From NCBI RefSeq assembly GCF_003696315.1, contig NZ_RFFN01000001.1, forward strand, positions 1-64,000: a stretch of DNA of 64,000 bases, read 5' to 3'. The notes under the pieces were generated by a model. That model saw only the letters and a program-made list of their open reading frames with translations, had not been told where the DNA came from and did no database searches. Of the stretch, positions 52,152 to 61,398 are shown one piece after another. Each line of letters opens with the position of its first letter. The stretch's first letter is position 1. The translations under genes were made by a program, and so were the position numbers. Source of the DNA: Pseudomonas songnenensis. Lineage in GTDB: Bacteria > Pseudomonadota > Gammaproteobacteria > Pseudomonadales > Pseudomonadaceae.

Positions 52152-52186
52152 AGGGGCGGTGGCAAGGACAGCTCCTCTGCCACCGC
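52152..52186. repeat. 11-bp inverted repeat behind the yghU-like gene
   Basis: gggcggtggca (52152-52162) pairs with tgccaccgccc (52176-52186) around a 13-base loop, 17 bases past the stop of the GST gene. No T-run, so a terminator role is possible but weak. Confidence 0.6.
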
Positions 52187-52202
52187 CCGATGGGGTTGCG
52201 GT

Positions 52203-53045
52203 TCAGTCCAGGTCAGCGGCGCTATGGCGCTCCGGCGCCTGCTCGGATTCGTCGCCCCAGGTACGGTTGACCTTGCGTCCGCGGATCACGGCAGGGCGCT
52301 CAGCGACTTCCGCGGCCCAGCGCTGCACGTGCCTGTAGTCCTGCACGGAGAGGAACTCGCCGGCGTCGTACAGCTCGCCCTTTGCCAGCACGCCGTACCA
52401 GGGCCAGATCGCCATGTCCGCGATAGTGTATGCATCACCGGCCACGTAGCGGTTCTCGGCCAGCTGGCGGTCGAGCACGTCGAGCTGGCGCTTGACCTCC
52501 ATCGCGTAGCGGTTGATCGGATACTCGTATTTCTCCGGCGCGTAGGCGTAGAAATGCCCGAAGCCGCCACCGAGGAAGGGCGCCGAACCCATCTGCCAGA
52601 ACAGCCAGTTCAGCGTTTCGGTACGTGCGCGGATGTCCGTGGGCAGGAAGGCGCCGAACTTCTCGGCCAGGTAGACCAGGATCGAGCCGGACTCGAACAC
52701 GCGCAGCGGTTCGCCTTCGACGCTGCGGTCCACCAGCGCGGGAATCTTCGAGTTGGGATTGATTTCGACGAAGCCACTGCCGAACTGGTCGCCCTCACCG
52801 ATGTTGATCAGCCAGGCATCGTACTCGGCGCCCGTGTGGCCGGCGGCGAGCAGCTCTTCGAGCATGATCGAAACCTTCACGCCATTGGGCGTCGCCAGCG
52901 AATAGAGCTGCAACGGATGCTTGCCCACCGGCAGGGCCTTCTCCTGCCGCGCACCGGCGGTTGGGGCGTTGATGCTGGCGAACTTGCCGCCCGAGGGCGC
53001 GTCGTGGGTCCAGACCTTCGGCGGGACGTAAGGGGTATCAGGCAT
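52203..53045 (-). CDS. yghU: Glutathione-dependent disulfide-bond oxidoreductase (YghU-like GST)
   Basis: 280 residues from ATG 53045 with GAGGAG upstream. N-terminal extension typical of YghU, thioredoxin-like domain (LYSLATPNGVKVSIMLEEL, NPNSKIPALVD, ESGSILVYLAEKF) and a C-terminal helical GST domain (LGGGFGHFYAYAPEKYEY). Family members bind two glutathiones and reduce disulfides or peroxides. It is divergent from hipBA. Confidence 0.9.
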   Translation of the reverse strand: MPDTPYVPPKVWTHDAPSGGKFASINAPTAGARQEKALPVGKHPLQLYSLATPNGVKVSIMLEELLAAGHTGAEYDAWLINIGEGDQFGSGFVEINPNSKIPALVDRSVEGEPLRVFESGSILVYLAEKFGAFLPTDIRARTETLNWLFWQMGSAPFLGGGFGHFYAYAPEKYEYPINRYAMEVKRQLDVLDRQLAENRYVAGDAYTIADMAIWPWYGVLAKGELYDAGEFLSVQDYRHVQRWAAEVAERPAVIRGRKVNRTWGDESEQAPERHSAADLD

Positions 53046-53190
53046 GAGCAATCTCCTCGGTGGCTACTGGGGATGTGCAGGGCATGCTACGCCCTCGGCC
53101 GGCGCTGTCGAAATCAAGCGAGTCGATATTGGTCATCGATGGGCGATGGTTTGTTCGGGAGGTGGTTTTTTGAGGTGAACTGGAAGATCT

Positions 53191-53257
53191 TTTTCCCGAT
53201 CGGTAAAAAATCCAGTGCATCGACCTGCGGCGGAGAGTATTTTCCCTATTGGGAAAA
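53191..53257. promoter_or_regulatory. Two 18-bp palindromic operators upstream of hipBA
   Basis: TTTTCCCGATCGGTAAAA (53191-53208) and TTTTCCCTATTGGGAAAA (53240-53257) share arms ttttccc / gg(g,t)aaaa with a four-base centre, 49 bases apart centre to centre. A third half-site gggaaaa runs into the hipB start codon at 53300-53306. HipB-type antitoxins bind repeated palindromes in front of their own operon, so these are the likely autoregulatory operators; the region also separates hipBA from the divergent yghU. Confidence 0.72.
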
Positions 53258-53305
53258 AATTGGAAGTGAGCTGTTTCCGAAGGACGAATTGTACGGAACG
53301 GGAAA

Positions 53306-53542
53306 ATGGCTGAGCCTACCGCATTTGTATCAATGGCCGAGCTGGGCAAGCTGATCCAGCGCACCCGCAAGGGTCAGGGGCTGCGTCTGGTGGACGCTGC
53401 CGGCCTATGTGGCGTGAGCGTGCGCTTTCTGAGCGAGCTGGAAAATGGCCGTGAGAGCTGTTCGTTCGGACGGGTGCTGAACGTGTGTCATACGCTTGGC
53501 ATCGAGCTGTTGGCGGCTAGACGTGACGGGGGCGACCTGTGA
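53306..53542 (+). CDS. hipB: HipB-like antitoxin, XRE-type helix-turn-helix
   Basis: 78 residues. The helix-turn-helix spans about 14-66 (ELGKLIQRTRKGQGLRLVDAA, then VSVRFLSELENGRESCSFG), as in HipB of the type II HipBA toxin-antitoxin system. It represses its operon and neutralises HipA. The ATG at 53306 follows an operator half-site directly; a later ATG at 53333 is possible. The end overlaps hipA by four bases, so both are coupled. Confidence 0.88.
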   Translation: MAEPTAFVSMAELGKLIQRTRKGQGLRLVDAAGLCGVSVRFLSELENGRESCSFGRVLNVCHTLGIELLAARRDGGDL

Positions 53543-54780
53543 GCGGACTGCTCGGCGTCTACCGGGGTGATTGCCGTATCGGTGAGATTTGGCTGGGTGA
53601 CGATGGCCGCAGCATGGGTTTTCGTTATAGCGAAGCGGCGCGGTTCGCAATCTCCAATAGCTTGCCGCTTGCAACCGGTATGTTTGCGCCAACGCTTGGC
53701 ACGGCACACAACTGGTTTGCCAATCTGCTTCCCGAAGAAGCTTCGCGGCAGTTGCTGGTGAACCGGCTTGGGATCGCCGATGACGACTTTTCGCTGTTGG
53801 CCGCCATCGGTGGCGATTGTGCCGGTGCGTTGCGCATTGTTGACCCGGAGCGGGCCAATGCGTTGATTGAATCTGGCCGGGAGCCGGTCGACCCCAATCA
53901 GCTGGCGCGCTGGGCGCAGGGTAAGGAGCGCTACGCCTTGTTCCAGCCGGGCAAGGCGACACGGCTTTCGCTTGCCGGCGCCCAGGACAAGATTCCCGTA
54001 ATCCTCGAAGGCGGCCAGCTCTACCTCCCGAGCGGCGCCGCCGCTTCTTCGCATCTGATCAAGTTCTCGCTAAAGCCGGCGTTGGTTTTCAACGAGCTCT
54101 ATATGAACCGCCTGGCTCGGATCGCTGGGCTTATGGTTCCCGACTCGCACGCAGGTCAGGCAGGGAAGGCTCACTATCTTGCTGTGACTCGTTACGATCG
54201 TGAGCGCGTGGATAACCAGATCGAGCGTGTGCACCAGGAGGACATGTGCCAGGCGCTTGGCTATCCGCGGCGGCTCAAGTACCAGGAAGAGGGCGGCCCG
54301 ACGCTGGCAGCCTGCGCAGGCCTGTTGCGCGCGGTGACGGCCACGCCGGCGCTGCAGGTGCGCCAGCTGCTGCGCTGGCAGATATTCAACGTGCTGGCCG
54401 GCAACAGCGATGGCCATGCCAAGAACATTTCGCTGCTACAAGACGCCAGCGGGCGCTGGTCATTGGCGCCGGCCTATGACCTGGTATGTACGATGGTGCT
54501 GCCATACAGCCCCAGTCTTGGTTTCGCGGTCGGCAGTAACTTCCATCCGCAGCAGCTGCGCAGAGCCGATTGGGAAGAGCTGGCGCGCCACATGGGCCTT
54601 GCGCCGCCGTTCGTACTGCGGGAGCTGCGGCAAATGCTGGATCTGCTCGAGCCAGCTGCCAACAGCGCTGAGTTGCAAGCTGAACTGCAGACGGTTGGCA
54701 TGGATGAGGCGGGTTGGGCGAAGGTGCAGCATGTGCGCAAATACGTTGTTCAGCAGTGTCGCCGCTACCGCAAACTGTAG
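53539..54780 (+). CDS. hipA: HipA-like serine/threonine-kinase toxin, GTG start
   Basis: 413 residues, near the length of E. coli HipA. SLAGAQDK (144-151) matches the flexible loop with the regulatory autophosphorylation Ser, and catalytic NSDGHAKN (289-296) and metal-binding AYDL (312-315) are intact, so the kinase should be active. Known HipA toxins phosphorylate glutamyl-tRNA synthetase or related tRNA ligases and cause growth arrest and persistence. The target here is not known. Overlaps hipB by four bases. Confidence 0.9.
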   Translation: MSGLLGVYRGDCRIGEIWLGDDGRSMGFRYSEAARFAISNSLPLATGMFAPTLGTAHNWFANLLPEEASRQLLVNRLGIADDDFSLLAAIGGDCAGALRIVDPERANALIESGREPVDPNQLARWAQGKERYALFQPGKATRLSLAGAQDKIPVILEGGQLYLPSGAAASSHLIKFSLKPALVFNELYMNRLARIAGLMVPDSHAGQAGKAHYLAVTRYDRERVDNQIERVHQEDMCQALGYPRRLKYQEEGGPTLAACAGLLRAVTATPALQVRQLLRWQIFNVLAGNSDGHAKNISLLQDASGRWSLAPAYDLVCTMVLPYSPSLGFAVGSNFHPQQLRRADWEELARHMGLAPPFVLRELRQMLDLLEPAANSAELQAELQTVGMDEAGWAKVQHVRKYVVQQCRRYRKL

Positions 54781-54830
54781 CGGCGAGGGTCCTGCCTTCG
54801 TGAATGCGCGTGGTAGCCTGTGCTCGCGCC

Positions 54831-55089
54831 TCACTGTGTATCGGCCGGCCCGGTCATCATCGCCAGCGATATCCGCATGCCGGATACCTTGAACACCGAT
54901 TCCAGCGTCTTGAGCGTGGAGTTGCCGTCGCCGTATTCCCAGGTGGTTGAGGGCGCGCATGAGCTCTTGCACCGCTTGGCGAAGCGGGCCTGGTTCAACC
55001 TGGTGACGCAGTCGCCTGATCGCGTCCGGCATGCCCAGCGTGCCGTCGGCGACCTGCTGGCAGATCGAACGAATCAGCAGGTCGCGCAT
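54831..55089 (-). pseudogene. Decayed XRE-type regulator with several frameshifts
   Basis: Two alternating frames together give a regulator-like protein: frame one supplies MRDLLIRSICQQVADGTLGM...RRLRHQV, then frame two NQARFAKRCK, then frame one again ELMRALNHL, then frame two YGDGNSTLKTLESVFKVSG to a TGA at 54831. This matches small HTH regulators of about 85-90 residues of Pseudomonas, with at least two or three compensating indels. It lies just downstream of hipA on the opposite strand. The alternative, a sequence artefact in a real gene, cannot be excluded by eye. Confidence 0.65.
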
Positions 55090-55247
55090 CTTCGATGCTA
55101 ATCGTCCAACCTATTATCCGCTGCTCGCGACGTATCGATCAGCGGTACTGCCAGCAAGCGGTGCCGACGATCCGGCATGCGGCGCTCGCGTTAGACTCCG
55201 CCTTACTGTCCCTTCGATTCGGGGCCAAACCGTAACAGGACGGCACG

Positions 55248-55619
55248 ATGCTTCTCAGCAAACGCGATCAGACCCGTATGGAACGGCAACTCTCCAGCTG
55301 CCTGAGCCAGGCCTGCGAAGCGGGCAAGGCGGAGATCGTCGGATTCAGCTGGCTCACCCATGAGGTCGATTACGCGCGCTTTCCCGAGAGCCTGCAGGTC
55401 ACCTGGATATTCGTCACCGAGGCGCAGAGGGCTTTGGCGATTGGCTCAGGACAGGCCGCACGCATGCAGACGCTAACCCGAGCGGCGCTTGCTGAGGCGG
55501 GTATCGACATGAGCGCCCTGATTGCACCGGTGCGCTTCGACAGCGAGGAAGCCTGCACGCGCAGCGATGGCGGTGACTGGCAACGTCGCCTGGCCCGCAA
55601 CGCCACGACACGGCACTGA
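55248..55619 (+). CDS. Conserved hypothetical protein
   Basis: 123 residues, soluble, no signal peptide. The layout (short helix, then EIVGFSWLTHEVDY, LQVTWIFVTEAQ, and a helical Ala-rich end) suggests a compact alpha/beta domain, but no family with known function is recognised. It is followed after two bases by the DUF1289 gene, so they are co-transcribed. Confidence 0.68.
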   Translation: MLLSKRDQTRMERQLSSCLSQACEAGKAEIVGFSWLTHEVDYARFPESLQVTWIFVTEAQRALAIGSGQAARMQTLTRAALAEAGIDMSALIAPVRFDSEEACTRSDGGDWQRRLARNATTRH

Positions 55620-55621
55620 CT

Positions 55622-55810
55622 GTGGGCAAGGACGTCGAGAATCCGTGCATTTCCGTCTGCAAGCTCAGTGACGAGCTGTGTACCAGTTGTGGTCGCACCA
55701 AGGACGAGATCCGCAAATGGAAGCGCATGAAGCGCCCGGACAAGAAGGCCACGGTAGAGCGCGCGGCGCAGCGGTTGAAGGCACTGAAAAAGAAGAAAAA
55801 GAAAGGATGA
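55622..55810 (+). CDS. DUF1289 family protein, GTG start
   Basis: 62 residues. Conserved cysteines CISVC and CTSC at the N-terminus define DUF1289, thought to be a small metal- or Fe-S-binding domain; the C-terminus is a lysine-rich tail (ALKKKKKKG). Function unknown. Starts two bases after the upstream stop. Confidence 0.85.
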   Translation: MGKDVENPCISVCKLSDELCTSCGRTKDEIRKWKRMKRPDKKATVERAAQRLKALKKKKKKG

Positions 55811-55956
55811 ACCCGCGCGGGGCGCCACGCCTGCGCAGGGAAGCGGTGGGTGGTCTTTGCGCAAGAGCAGTGGTGCCAGCGGTGGACCGGTGTCGGGCTT
55901 GAAGCCCATCCGCTAGGCCCTTTCAGGCAAACCGCGGATGCCCGACAGCTGAATGA

Positions 55957-55992
55957 AAAAGCCGCTGCCCCCGTGAGAGGGCAGCGGCTTTT
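55957..55992. terminator. Bidirectional terminator between the DUF1289 gene and trpA
   Basis: A 14-bp perfect stem aaaagccgctgccc / gggcagcggctttt with loop ccgtgaga (55957-55970 and 55979-55992). T-runs flank both sides, so it can serve both the plus-strand genes and trpBA. A cgggcttgaagccc palindrome lies in the same gap near 55895. Confidence 0.92.
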
Positions 55993-56010
55993 CGGTTCCG
56001 GCAACCCGCC

Positions 56011-56820
56011 TCAGCCGCGGGCGCCGCGTACCCCGGCACTGATCTCGCGGCACAAGCCGAGCACACCTTCCACCGCAGCCTCAGGGCTCTTGGCCCCGGC
56101 GATCTGGTCGATCAGCGCCGAACCCACCACCACGCCGTCGGTCAGCCGGGCAATGGCGGCGGCCTGTTCCGGCGTGCGGATGCCGAAGCCGACGCACACC
56201 GGGATGTCGGTGTGACGCTTCAGGCGAGCGACCGCCTCCTCGACGTGTTCCATGGTGGCGGAACCTGCACCGGTCACGCCGGCCACCGAGACGTAGTAGA
56301 CGAACCCCGAGCTGCCGTTGAGCACGGTGGGCAGGCGCTTATCGTCGGTGGTCGGGGTGGTCAGGCGGATGAAGTCGATGCCGGCGCGCTGGGCCGGGTC
56401 GCAGAGTTCGTCGTTATGCTCCGGCGGCAGGTCGACGACGATCAGGCCATCGACGCCGGCCTCTTTCGCGTCTGCCACGAAGCGCTCCACGCCATAGGCG
56501 AAGATCGGGTTGTAGTAGCCCATCAACACCAGCGGGGTGCTGGCGTTGGTTTCGCGGAATTCGCGGACCATCTGCAGGGTCTTCGGCAGGTTCTGCTTGG
56601 CTGCCAGGGCGCGGATGTTGGCCAGCTGGATCGCCGGGCCGTCGGCCATCGGGTCGGTGAACGGCATGCCCAGTTCGATGACGTCGGCGCCGGCATCCGG
56701 CAGGCCCTTCAGGATGGCCAGCGAGGTGGCATAGTCCGGGTCGCCGGCGGTGACGAAGGTCACCAGCGCGGCGCGGTTCTGTTCTTTCAGCTCGGCAAAG
56801 CGGCTCTGCAGGCGGCTCAT
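56011..56820 (-). CDS. trpA: Tryptophan synthase alpha chain
   Basis: 269 residues from ATG 56820; the frame continues upstream inside trpB but that is not family-like. Catalytic residues are present: Glu in ELGMPFTDP and Asp in IVVDLPPE, with [12 protein letters not shown] and GFGIRTPEQ as phosphate-site loops. It cleaves indole-3-glycerol phosphate and passes indole to TrpB. Start overlaps trpB stop by four bases. Confidence 0.97.
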   Translation of the reverse strand: MSRLQSRFAELKEQNRAALVTFVTAGDPDYATSLAILKGLPDAGADVIELGMPFTDPMADGPAIQLANIRALAAKQNLPKTLQMVREFRETNASTPLVLMGYYNPIFAYGVERFVADAKEAGVDGLIVVDLPPEHNDELCDPAQRAGIDFIRLTTPTTDDKRLPTVLNGSSGFVYYVSVAGVTGAGSATMEHVEEAVARLKRHTDIPVCVGFGIRTPEQAAAIARLTDGVVVGSALIDQIAGAKSPEAAVEGVLGLCREISAGVRGARG

Positions 56821-58028
56821 GCGTGCGTCTCCTGTTCGCTCATGTGGTGCATCACGGTCTGCATGTCCTTGTCGCCGCGGCCGGAGAGGTTGACCACCAT
56901 CAGGTGATCCTTGGGCAGCTTCGCCGCGCGCTTGAAGGCTTCGGCCAGGGCATGGGCGGATTCCAGCGCGGGGATGATGCCTTCCAGGCGGCAGCACTGG
57001 TGGAACGCGGCCAGGGCTTCGTCGTCGGTGCAGGGCACGTATTCGACGCGCTTGATCTCGTGCAACCAGGCATGCTCGGGACCGACGCCCGGGTAGTCGA
57101 GGCCGGCAGAAATCGAATGCGCGTCGGTGATCTGGCCGTCTGCATCCTGCAAGAGGAAGGTGCGGTTGCCGTGCAGTACGCCCGGCGCGCCGCCGGCCAT
57201 GCTCGCGGCGTGCTTGCCGGTGTCGATGCCGTGGCCGGCCGCTTCGACGCCGACGATCTGCACGGACTCGTCATCGAGGAACGGGTGGAACAGGCCGATG
57301 GCGTTGGAACCGCCACCGATGCAGGCGACCAGCGAGTCGGGCAGGCGGCCTTCCTTCTGCATGATCTGCTCGCGTACTTCATTGCCGATCACTGACTGGA
57401 AGTCGCGCACCATGGCCGGGTAGGGGTGCGGGCCGGCGGCGGTGCCGATCAGGTAGAAGGTGTTGTGGACGTTGGTCACCCAGTCGCGCAGGGCTTCGTT
57501 CATCGCATCCTTCAGCGTGCCGGTGCCGGCGGTGACCGGGATCACTTCGGCGCCCAGGAGCTTCATGCGGAAGACGTTGGCCTGCTGGCGGTCGATGTCG
57601 GTGGTGCCCATGTAGACCACGCACTGCATGCCGAAGCGCGCGGCCACGGTGGCGGTGGCCACGCCGTGCATGCCGGCGCCGGTCTCGGCGATGATGCGTT
57701 GCTTGCCCATGCGCTTGGCCAAGAGGATCTGGCCAATGCAGTTGTTGATCTTGTGCGCGCCGGTGTGGTTCAGGTCTTCGCGCTTGAGGTAGATCTTCGC
57801 CCCGCCGAACTGCTCGGTCAGGCGCTCGGCGTAGTACAGCGGGCTGGCGCGGCCGATGTAGTCGCGCTGGAAATAGGCCAGCTCCTCGAGAAAGGCCGGA
57901 TCGCTCTTGGCCTTCTCGTATTCGGCGGCCAGCTCGTTGATCAGCGGCATCAGGGTTTCGGCGACGAACTGACCGCCGAAGCGGCCGAACAGGCCACGGT
58001 TATCGGGACCGGTGCGGTATGAGGTCAT
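56817..58028 (-). CDS. trpB: Tryptophan synthase beta chain
   Basis: 403 residues. The PLP lysine lies in [14 protein letters not shown], the phosphate-binding loop is GGGSNAIG, and the N-terminal [14 protein letters not shown] is intact. It joins indole and serine to tryptophan. trpBA stands divergent from trpI as in other Pseudomonas, where TrpI with indoleglycerol phosphate activates trpBA; regulation here is inferred from that layout. Confidence 0.97.
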   Translation of the reverse strand: MTSYRTGPDNRGLFGRFGGQFVAETLMPLINELAAEYEKAKSDPAFLEELAYFQRDYIGRASPLYYAERLTEQFGGAKIYLKREDLNHTGAHKINNCIGQILLAKRMGKQRIIAETGAGMHGVATATVAARFGMQCVVYMGTTDIDRQQANVFRMKLLGAEVIPVTAGTGTLKDAMNEALRDWVTNVHNTFYLIGTAAGPHPYPAMVRDFQSVIGNEVREQIMQKEGRLPDSLVACIGGGSNAIGLFHPFLDDESVQIVGVEAAGHGIDTGKHAASMAGGAPGVLHGNRTFLLQDADGQITDAHSISAGLDYPGVGPEHAWLHEIKRVEYVPCTDDEALAAFHQCCRLEGIIPALESAHALAEAFKRAAKLPKDHLMVVNLSGRGDKDMQTVMHHMSEQETHA

Positions 58029-58069
58029 GTGAGGCTCCTGTAACGGTTGCCGGGCCTGGTCCTGGGTGC

Positions 58070-58105
58070 TTGTCCTGAACGTGGCTGTTGCCGGGTTCAG
58101 GACAA
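58070..58105. promoter_or_regulatory. Perfect 11-bp inverted repeat between trpB and trpI
   Basis: ttgtcctgaac (58070-58080) and gttcaggacaa (58095-58105) with a 14-base loop, 42-77 bases upstream of the trpB start. It may be part of the TrpI-controlled regulatory region or a leader hairpin. I could not match it to a published TrpI site. Confidence 0.5.
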
Positions 58106-58212
58106 AACCGCTTCCACAGGCGATCGGATGATGCGATGGATGCAGGGTACGGCTATGGGCGCCTGGTTAAAAGCGATAAGATCGCCGCAACCTGTCAGGA
58201 AAACTCACGTAT

Positions 58213-59115
58213 ATGCCGCACGAACTTCCACCGCTCAACGCCCTTCGCGCATTCGAGTCGGCAGCCCGTCTCGGTAGCGTAAGCGAAGCCGCACGCGAGC
58301 TGCACGTCACGCATGGTGCCGTCAGCCGGCAGGTCAGACAGCTCGAGGAGCAGCTGGGCATCCCGCTGTTCGTCAAGGATGGTCGCGGCGTAAAACTCAC
58401 CGATGCCGGTGGGCGTCTGCGTGAGGCAGCCAGCGAGGCCTTCGAGCGTCTGCGCAGCACTTGCGCCGAGCTGCAGCGGCAGACGGCCGAGGCGCCGTTC
58501 GTGCTCGGTTGTCCCGGCAGCCTGCTGGCGCGCTGGTTCATTCCGCGGCTGGATCGGCTCAATCGCGACCTGCCCGAGCTGCGCCTGCAGCTGTCGGCCA
58601 GCGAAGGCGAGCTGGACCCGCGCAAGCCGGGCATGGATGCCACGCTGTGGTACGCCGAGCCGCCGTGGCCGGCAGACATGCAGGTGTTCGAGTTGGCCGC
58701 CGAGCGCATCGGCCCGGTGCTCAGCCCCTACCATCCGCGTTGTGCCGAACTGCGCAACGCGCCGCCCAAGGCGTTGCTCGACGAAGCGCTGCTGCACACC
58801 GCCTCGCGGCCGCAGGCGTGGCCCACCTGGGCCAGCCAGCAGCAGCTGGACCCGGCACGGCTGCGTCTGGGGCAGAGCTTCGAGCACCTGTATTTCCTCC
58901 TGGAAGCGGCACTGGCCGGGCTGGGTGTGGCCATCGCCCCGCAGCAGCTGGTCGCCGATGATCTGAAATCCGGGCGGCTGCTCGCGCCCTGGGGTTTCGT
59001 CGAAACCAGCGCCCGGCTGGCGCTGTGGGTGCCGGCGCGGCGGCTGGATCGCCGGGCCGAGCGGCTGGCCGACTGGCTACGGGCCGAGCTGCGCAGCGTG
59101 GAACAGCCAAGCTGA
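58213..59115 (+). CDS. trpI: LysR-type activator of trpBA, TrpI
   Basis: 300 residues. N-terminal winged helix-turn-helix ([20 protein letters not shown], then [17 protein letters not shown]) followed by an effector domain. Position divergent from trpBA identifies it as TrpI, the indoleglycerol-phosphate-responsive activator known from Pseudomonas. GcvA-like relatives share the N-terminus, so context carries the assignment. Confidence 0.93.
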   Translation: MPHELPPLNALRAFESAARLGSVSEAARELHVTHGAVSRQVRQLEEQLGIPLFVKDGRGVKLTDAGGRLREAASEAFERLRSTCAELQRQTAEAPFVLGCPGSLLARWFIPRLDRLNRDLPELRLQLSASEGELDPRKPGMDATLWYAEPPWPADMQVFELAAERIGPVLSPYHPRCAELRNAPPKALLDEALLHTASRPQAWPTWASQQQLDPARLRLGQSFEHLYFLLEAALAGLGVAIAPQQLVADDLKSGRLLAPWGFVETSARLALWVPARRLDRRAERLADWLRAELRSVEQPS

Positions 59116-59280
59116 CGACCACTGGCGGCACCCGCGCGGCAGGGCGACGGACGGTGGCTCCGTTTGTCTGGCGCCACTAAAGCGGCGGTGGCTGCGTCTA
59201 TACAGTCGCTCGATCCCCAGAGTCAGCGATCCGGTGGCATTGGTGCCGGAGCTGTCTGCAGTCGTTCGAGGAGAACAGTG

Positions 59281-60672
59281 ATGGTGATGACACGGCGTGT
59301 CGGTTTGTTGATGTCCGTTGTGCTGGCGGTCGCGGCCGAGCAGGCGGTAGCCAAGGCGGACCCGGCGGTGGAAGCCTCGCTGAAGGCGGGTAGACCATTT
59401 GTCGAGGGTGAATTGCTGGTGCAGTTCAAGCCCGGCGCCTCGGAGGCGGCGAAGAGCACGGCTTTGAGCAGACAGGGCGCCAAGGCCGCACAGAAGCTGC
59501 TGGACAAGGCTGCACGCAAAGACGCCAAGGGTGATCTGGTGCAGGCGCAGCTGGGCAAGGGCAAGAAGCTCGATGCCGCGTTGCTGGCCCGGCTGGCCGC
59601 CGACCCGGCGGTGGAGTTCGTCGAGCCCAACTGGATCTATCGCACCCAGCTGGCCAACCCCAACGATCCGGGGCTCGGCAGCCTCTGGGGCATGCAGGGC
59701 GCCACCACATCGCCTGCAGCACCGTACGGCAGTGGCGCGCTGGCCGCCTGGAACGCCGGCGCAGCCTGTTCGAGTCAGGTCCACGTTGGCATCATCGACG
59801 AGGGCGTGATGACCACCCATGCCGATCTGCGCGCCAATATCTGGATCAATCCGGGCGAAGGCAGTCGTGCCGACCGCAAGGACAACGACCGCAACGGTTT
59901 CATCGATGACATCCACGGCTGGGATTTCAGCGCCAATGATGCCAGCGTCTACGATGGCCCGGCCGACGACCATGGCACCCATGTCGCCGGCACGGTGGCT
60001 GCTGTGGCCAACAACGGCACCGGGGTATTCGGCGTCTGCCCGAGCGCCAGACTCATCACGGCGAAATTTCTCGGTGCCAATGGCGGCACCACCGCCGGTG
60101 CAGTGAAGGCGGTCAACTACCTGACCCAGCTGAAGCTGGCAAAGAAGATCAATCTGGTTGCGACCAACAATTCCTGGGGCGGCGGTGGTTATTCCCAGGC
60201 GCTGTATGACGCCATCCGTGCCGCCGGCGATGCCAACATCCTGTTCGTCGCTGCGGCGGGCAACAGCGGCCTGGACATCGATGCGACGCCGAGCTACCCG
60301 GCGAGCTATCAGTTGCCGAACGTGATCGCCGTCGCCGCGATCGGTCAGAACGGGCAACGCGCCGGCTTCTCCAACTACGGGGCGAAGAGCGTGCACATCG
60401 CCGCGCCGGGCGTCGATATCGTTTCCACGGTACCGACTGCCCAGGGCGCGGCCGGCTACGCCTACATGAGCGGCACCTCCATGGCGGCGCCGCACGTCAC
60501 CGGTGCGGCGGCGCTGTACGCCTCACTCAACCCCTGTGCCACCGCCGCGCAGACCCGCGAGGCGCTGCTGCGCCTGGCCGTGCAGGACCCGCAGCTGACC
60601 GGCGTGACGCAGCTCAACCGCCGGCTGGATGCCTCGAAGATCCGCCGTGAACTGGCCTGTGGTATGCCTTGA
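59281..60672 (+). CDS. Secreted subtilisin-like serine protease (S8)
   Basis: 463 residues from ATG 59281 with GAGGAGAA upstream. A signal peptide (TRRVGLLMSVVLAVAAEQAVA) is followed by a prodomain (about 25-120) of inhibitor-I9 type and the S8 catalytic domain with Asp173 (GIIDEG), His231 (DHGTHVAGT), oxyanion Asn328 (AAGNSG) and Ser400 (SGTSMAAPH). All catalytic residues are present. Probably an extracellular or periplasmic protease. It stands alone. Confidence 0.92.
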   Translation: MVMTRRVGLLMSVVLAVAAEQAVAKADPAVEASLKAGRPFVEGELLVQFKPGASEAAKSTALSRQGAKAAQKLLDKAARKDAKGDLVQAQLGKGKKLDAALLARLAADPAVEFVEPNWIYRTQLANPNDPGLGSLWGMQGATTSPAAPYGSGALAAWNAGAACSSQVHVGIIDEGVMTTHADLRANIWINPGEGSRADRKDNDRNGFIDDIHGWDFSANDASVYDGPADDHGTHVAGTVAAVANNGTGVFGVCPSARLITAKFLGANGGTTAGAVKAVNYLTQLKLAKKINLVATNNSWGGGGYSQALYDAIRAAGDANILFVAAAGNSGLDIDATPSYPASYQLPNVIAVAAIGQNGQRAGFSNYGAKSVHIAAPGVDIVSTVPTAQGAAGYAYMSGTSMAAPHVTGAAALYASLNPCATAAQTREALLRLAVQDPQLTGVTQLNRRLDASKIRRELACGMP

Positions 60673-60890
60673 GATTGCTGCTGTCATTCGGGCATCCGAC
60701 CTGGTTTGGCGCTGAGCGCAGCGATCCGCAGCTGGGAAGGCGTTAGCGCAGCGACGCTGGGTCCTTCACGGTGACCCGGCGCCGGCTGAACTTGGCTGAA
60801 GCCATCGAGTCCTACGCCGCACGGCAGCGGAGCGGTTAAACATATGCAAAACCTTCCGGTGCCTTCTTCCGCCTCGAAAGGACTTTGCGA

Positions 60891-61391
60891 ATGAATGCTT
60901 GCGCTTCTGCTGCGATGCTCGTGGCCAGCCTGCTGCTGGCTGGTGCTGCCCATGCTCAACCGATCGAACTGGATGGCATCAAGCTGTCCCGCGACGTGCC
61001 CTGCCTCGGCAAGGACGTGAATATCTCCGGCAGCGCCAACAACATCACCCTGACCGGCGAATGCGGTGTGGTGCAGGTCTATGGCACGGACCATGAGGTC
61101 AGCCTGGCAATGGCCTCGGCGCTGGAAGTTTCCGGCATCAATAACAGCGTCACGGCGACGTCTGTCGGTCGGTTGCTGGTGGACACCAGCCAGAACCGCA
61201 TCCGCACCAAAGTCGTCGGACACGGGCAGACGGCGATCGTCGAGGTGTCTGGCGGCGAGCATGAACTGGAACTGGAGTTCGACGGGCCCGCGCAGATCTC
61301 CCTGGACGGCGTCGACAATAAGCTGAAGTGGAGCGGGGACGAGCCGGCGCTGTCGACCTCCGGCATCGGCCATCAGATCGACCGGCAGTAA
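60891..61391 (+). CDS. DUF3060 family secreted protein
   Basis: 166 residues from ATG 60891 (AAAGGA upstream). A signal peptide ends near AGAAHA, followed by short repeated beta-strands (NISGSANNITLTGECG, VSGINNSVTATSVG, VSGGEHELELEFDG) typical of DUF3060 beta-helix-like proteins. Function unknown; homologues are secreted or periplasmic. It faces the GlxA-type regulator gene across a few bases. Confidence 0.82.
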   Translation: MNACASAAMLVASLLLAGAAHAQPIELDGIKLSRDVPCLGKDVNISGSANNITLTGECGVVQVYGTDHEVSLAMASALEVSGINNSVTATSVGRLLVDTSQNRIRTKVVGHGQTAIVEVSGGEHELELEFDGPAQISLDGVDNKLKWSGDEPALSTSGIGHQIDRQ

Positions 61392-61398
61392 AGCCGGG

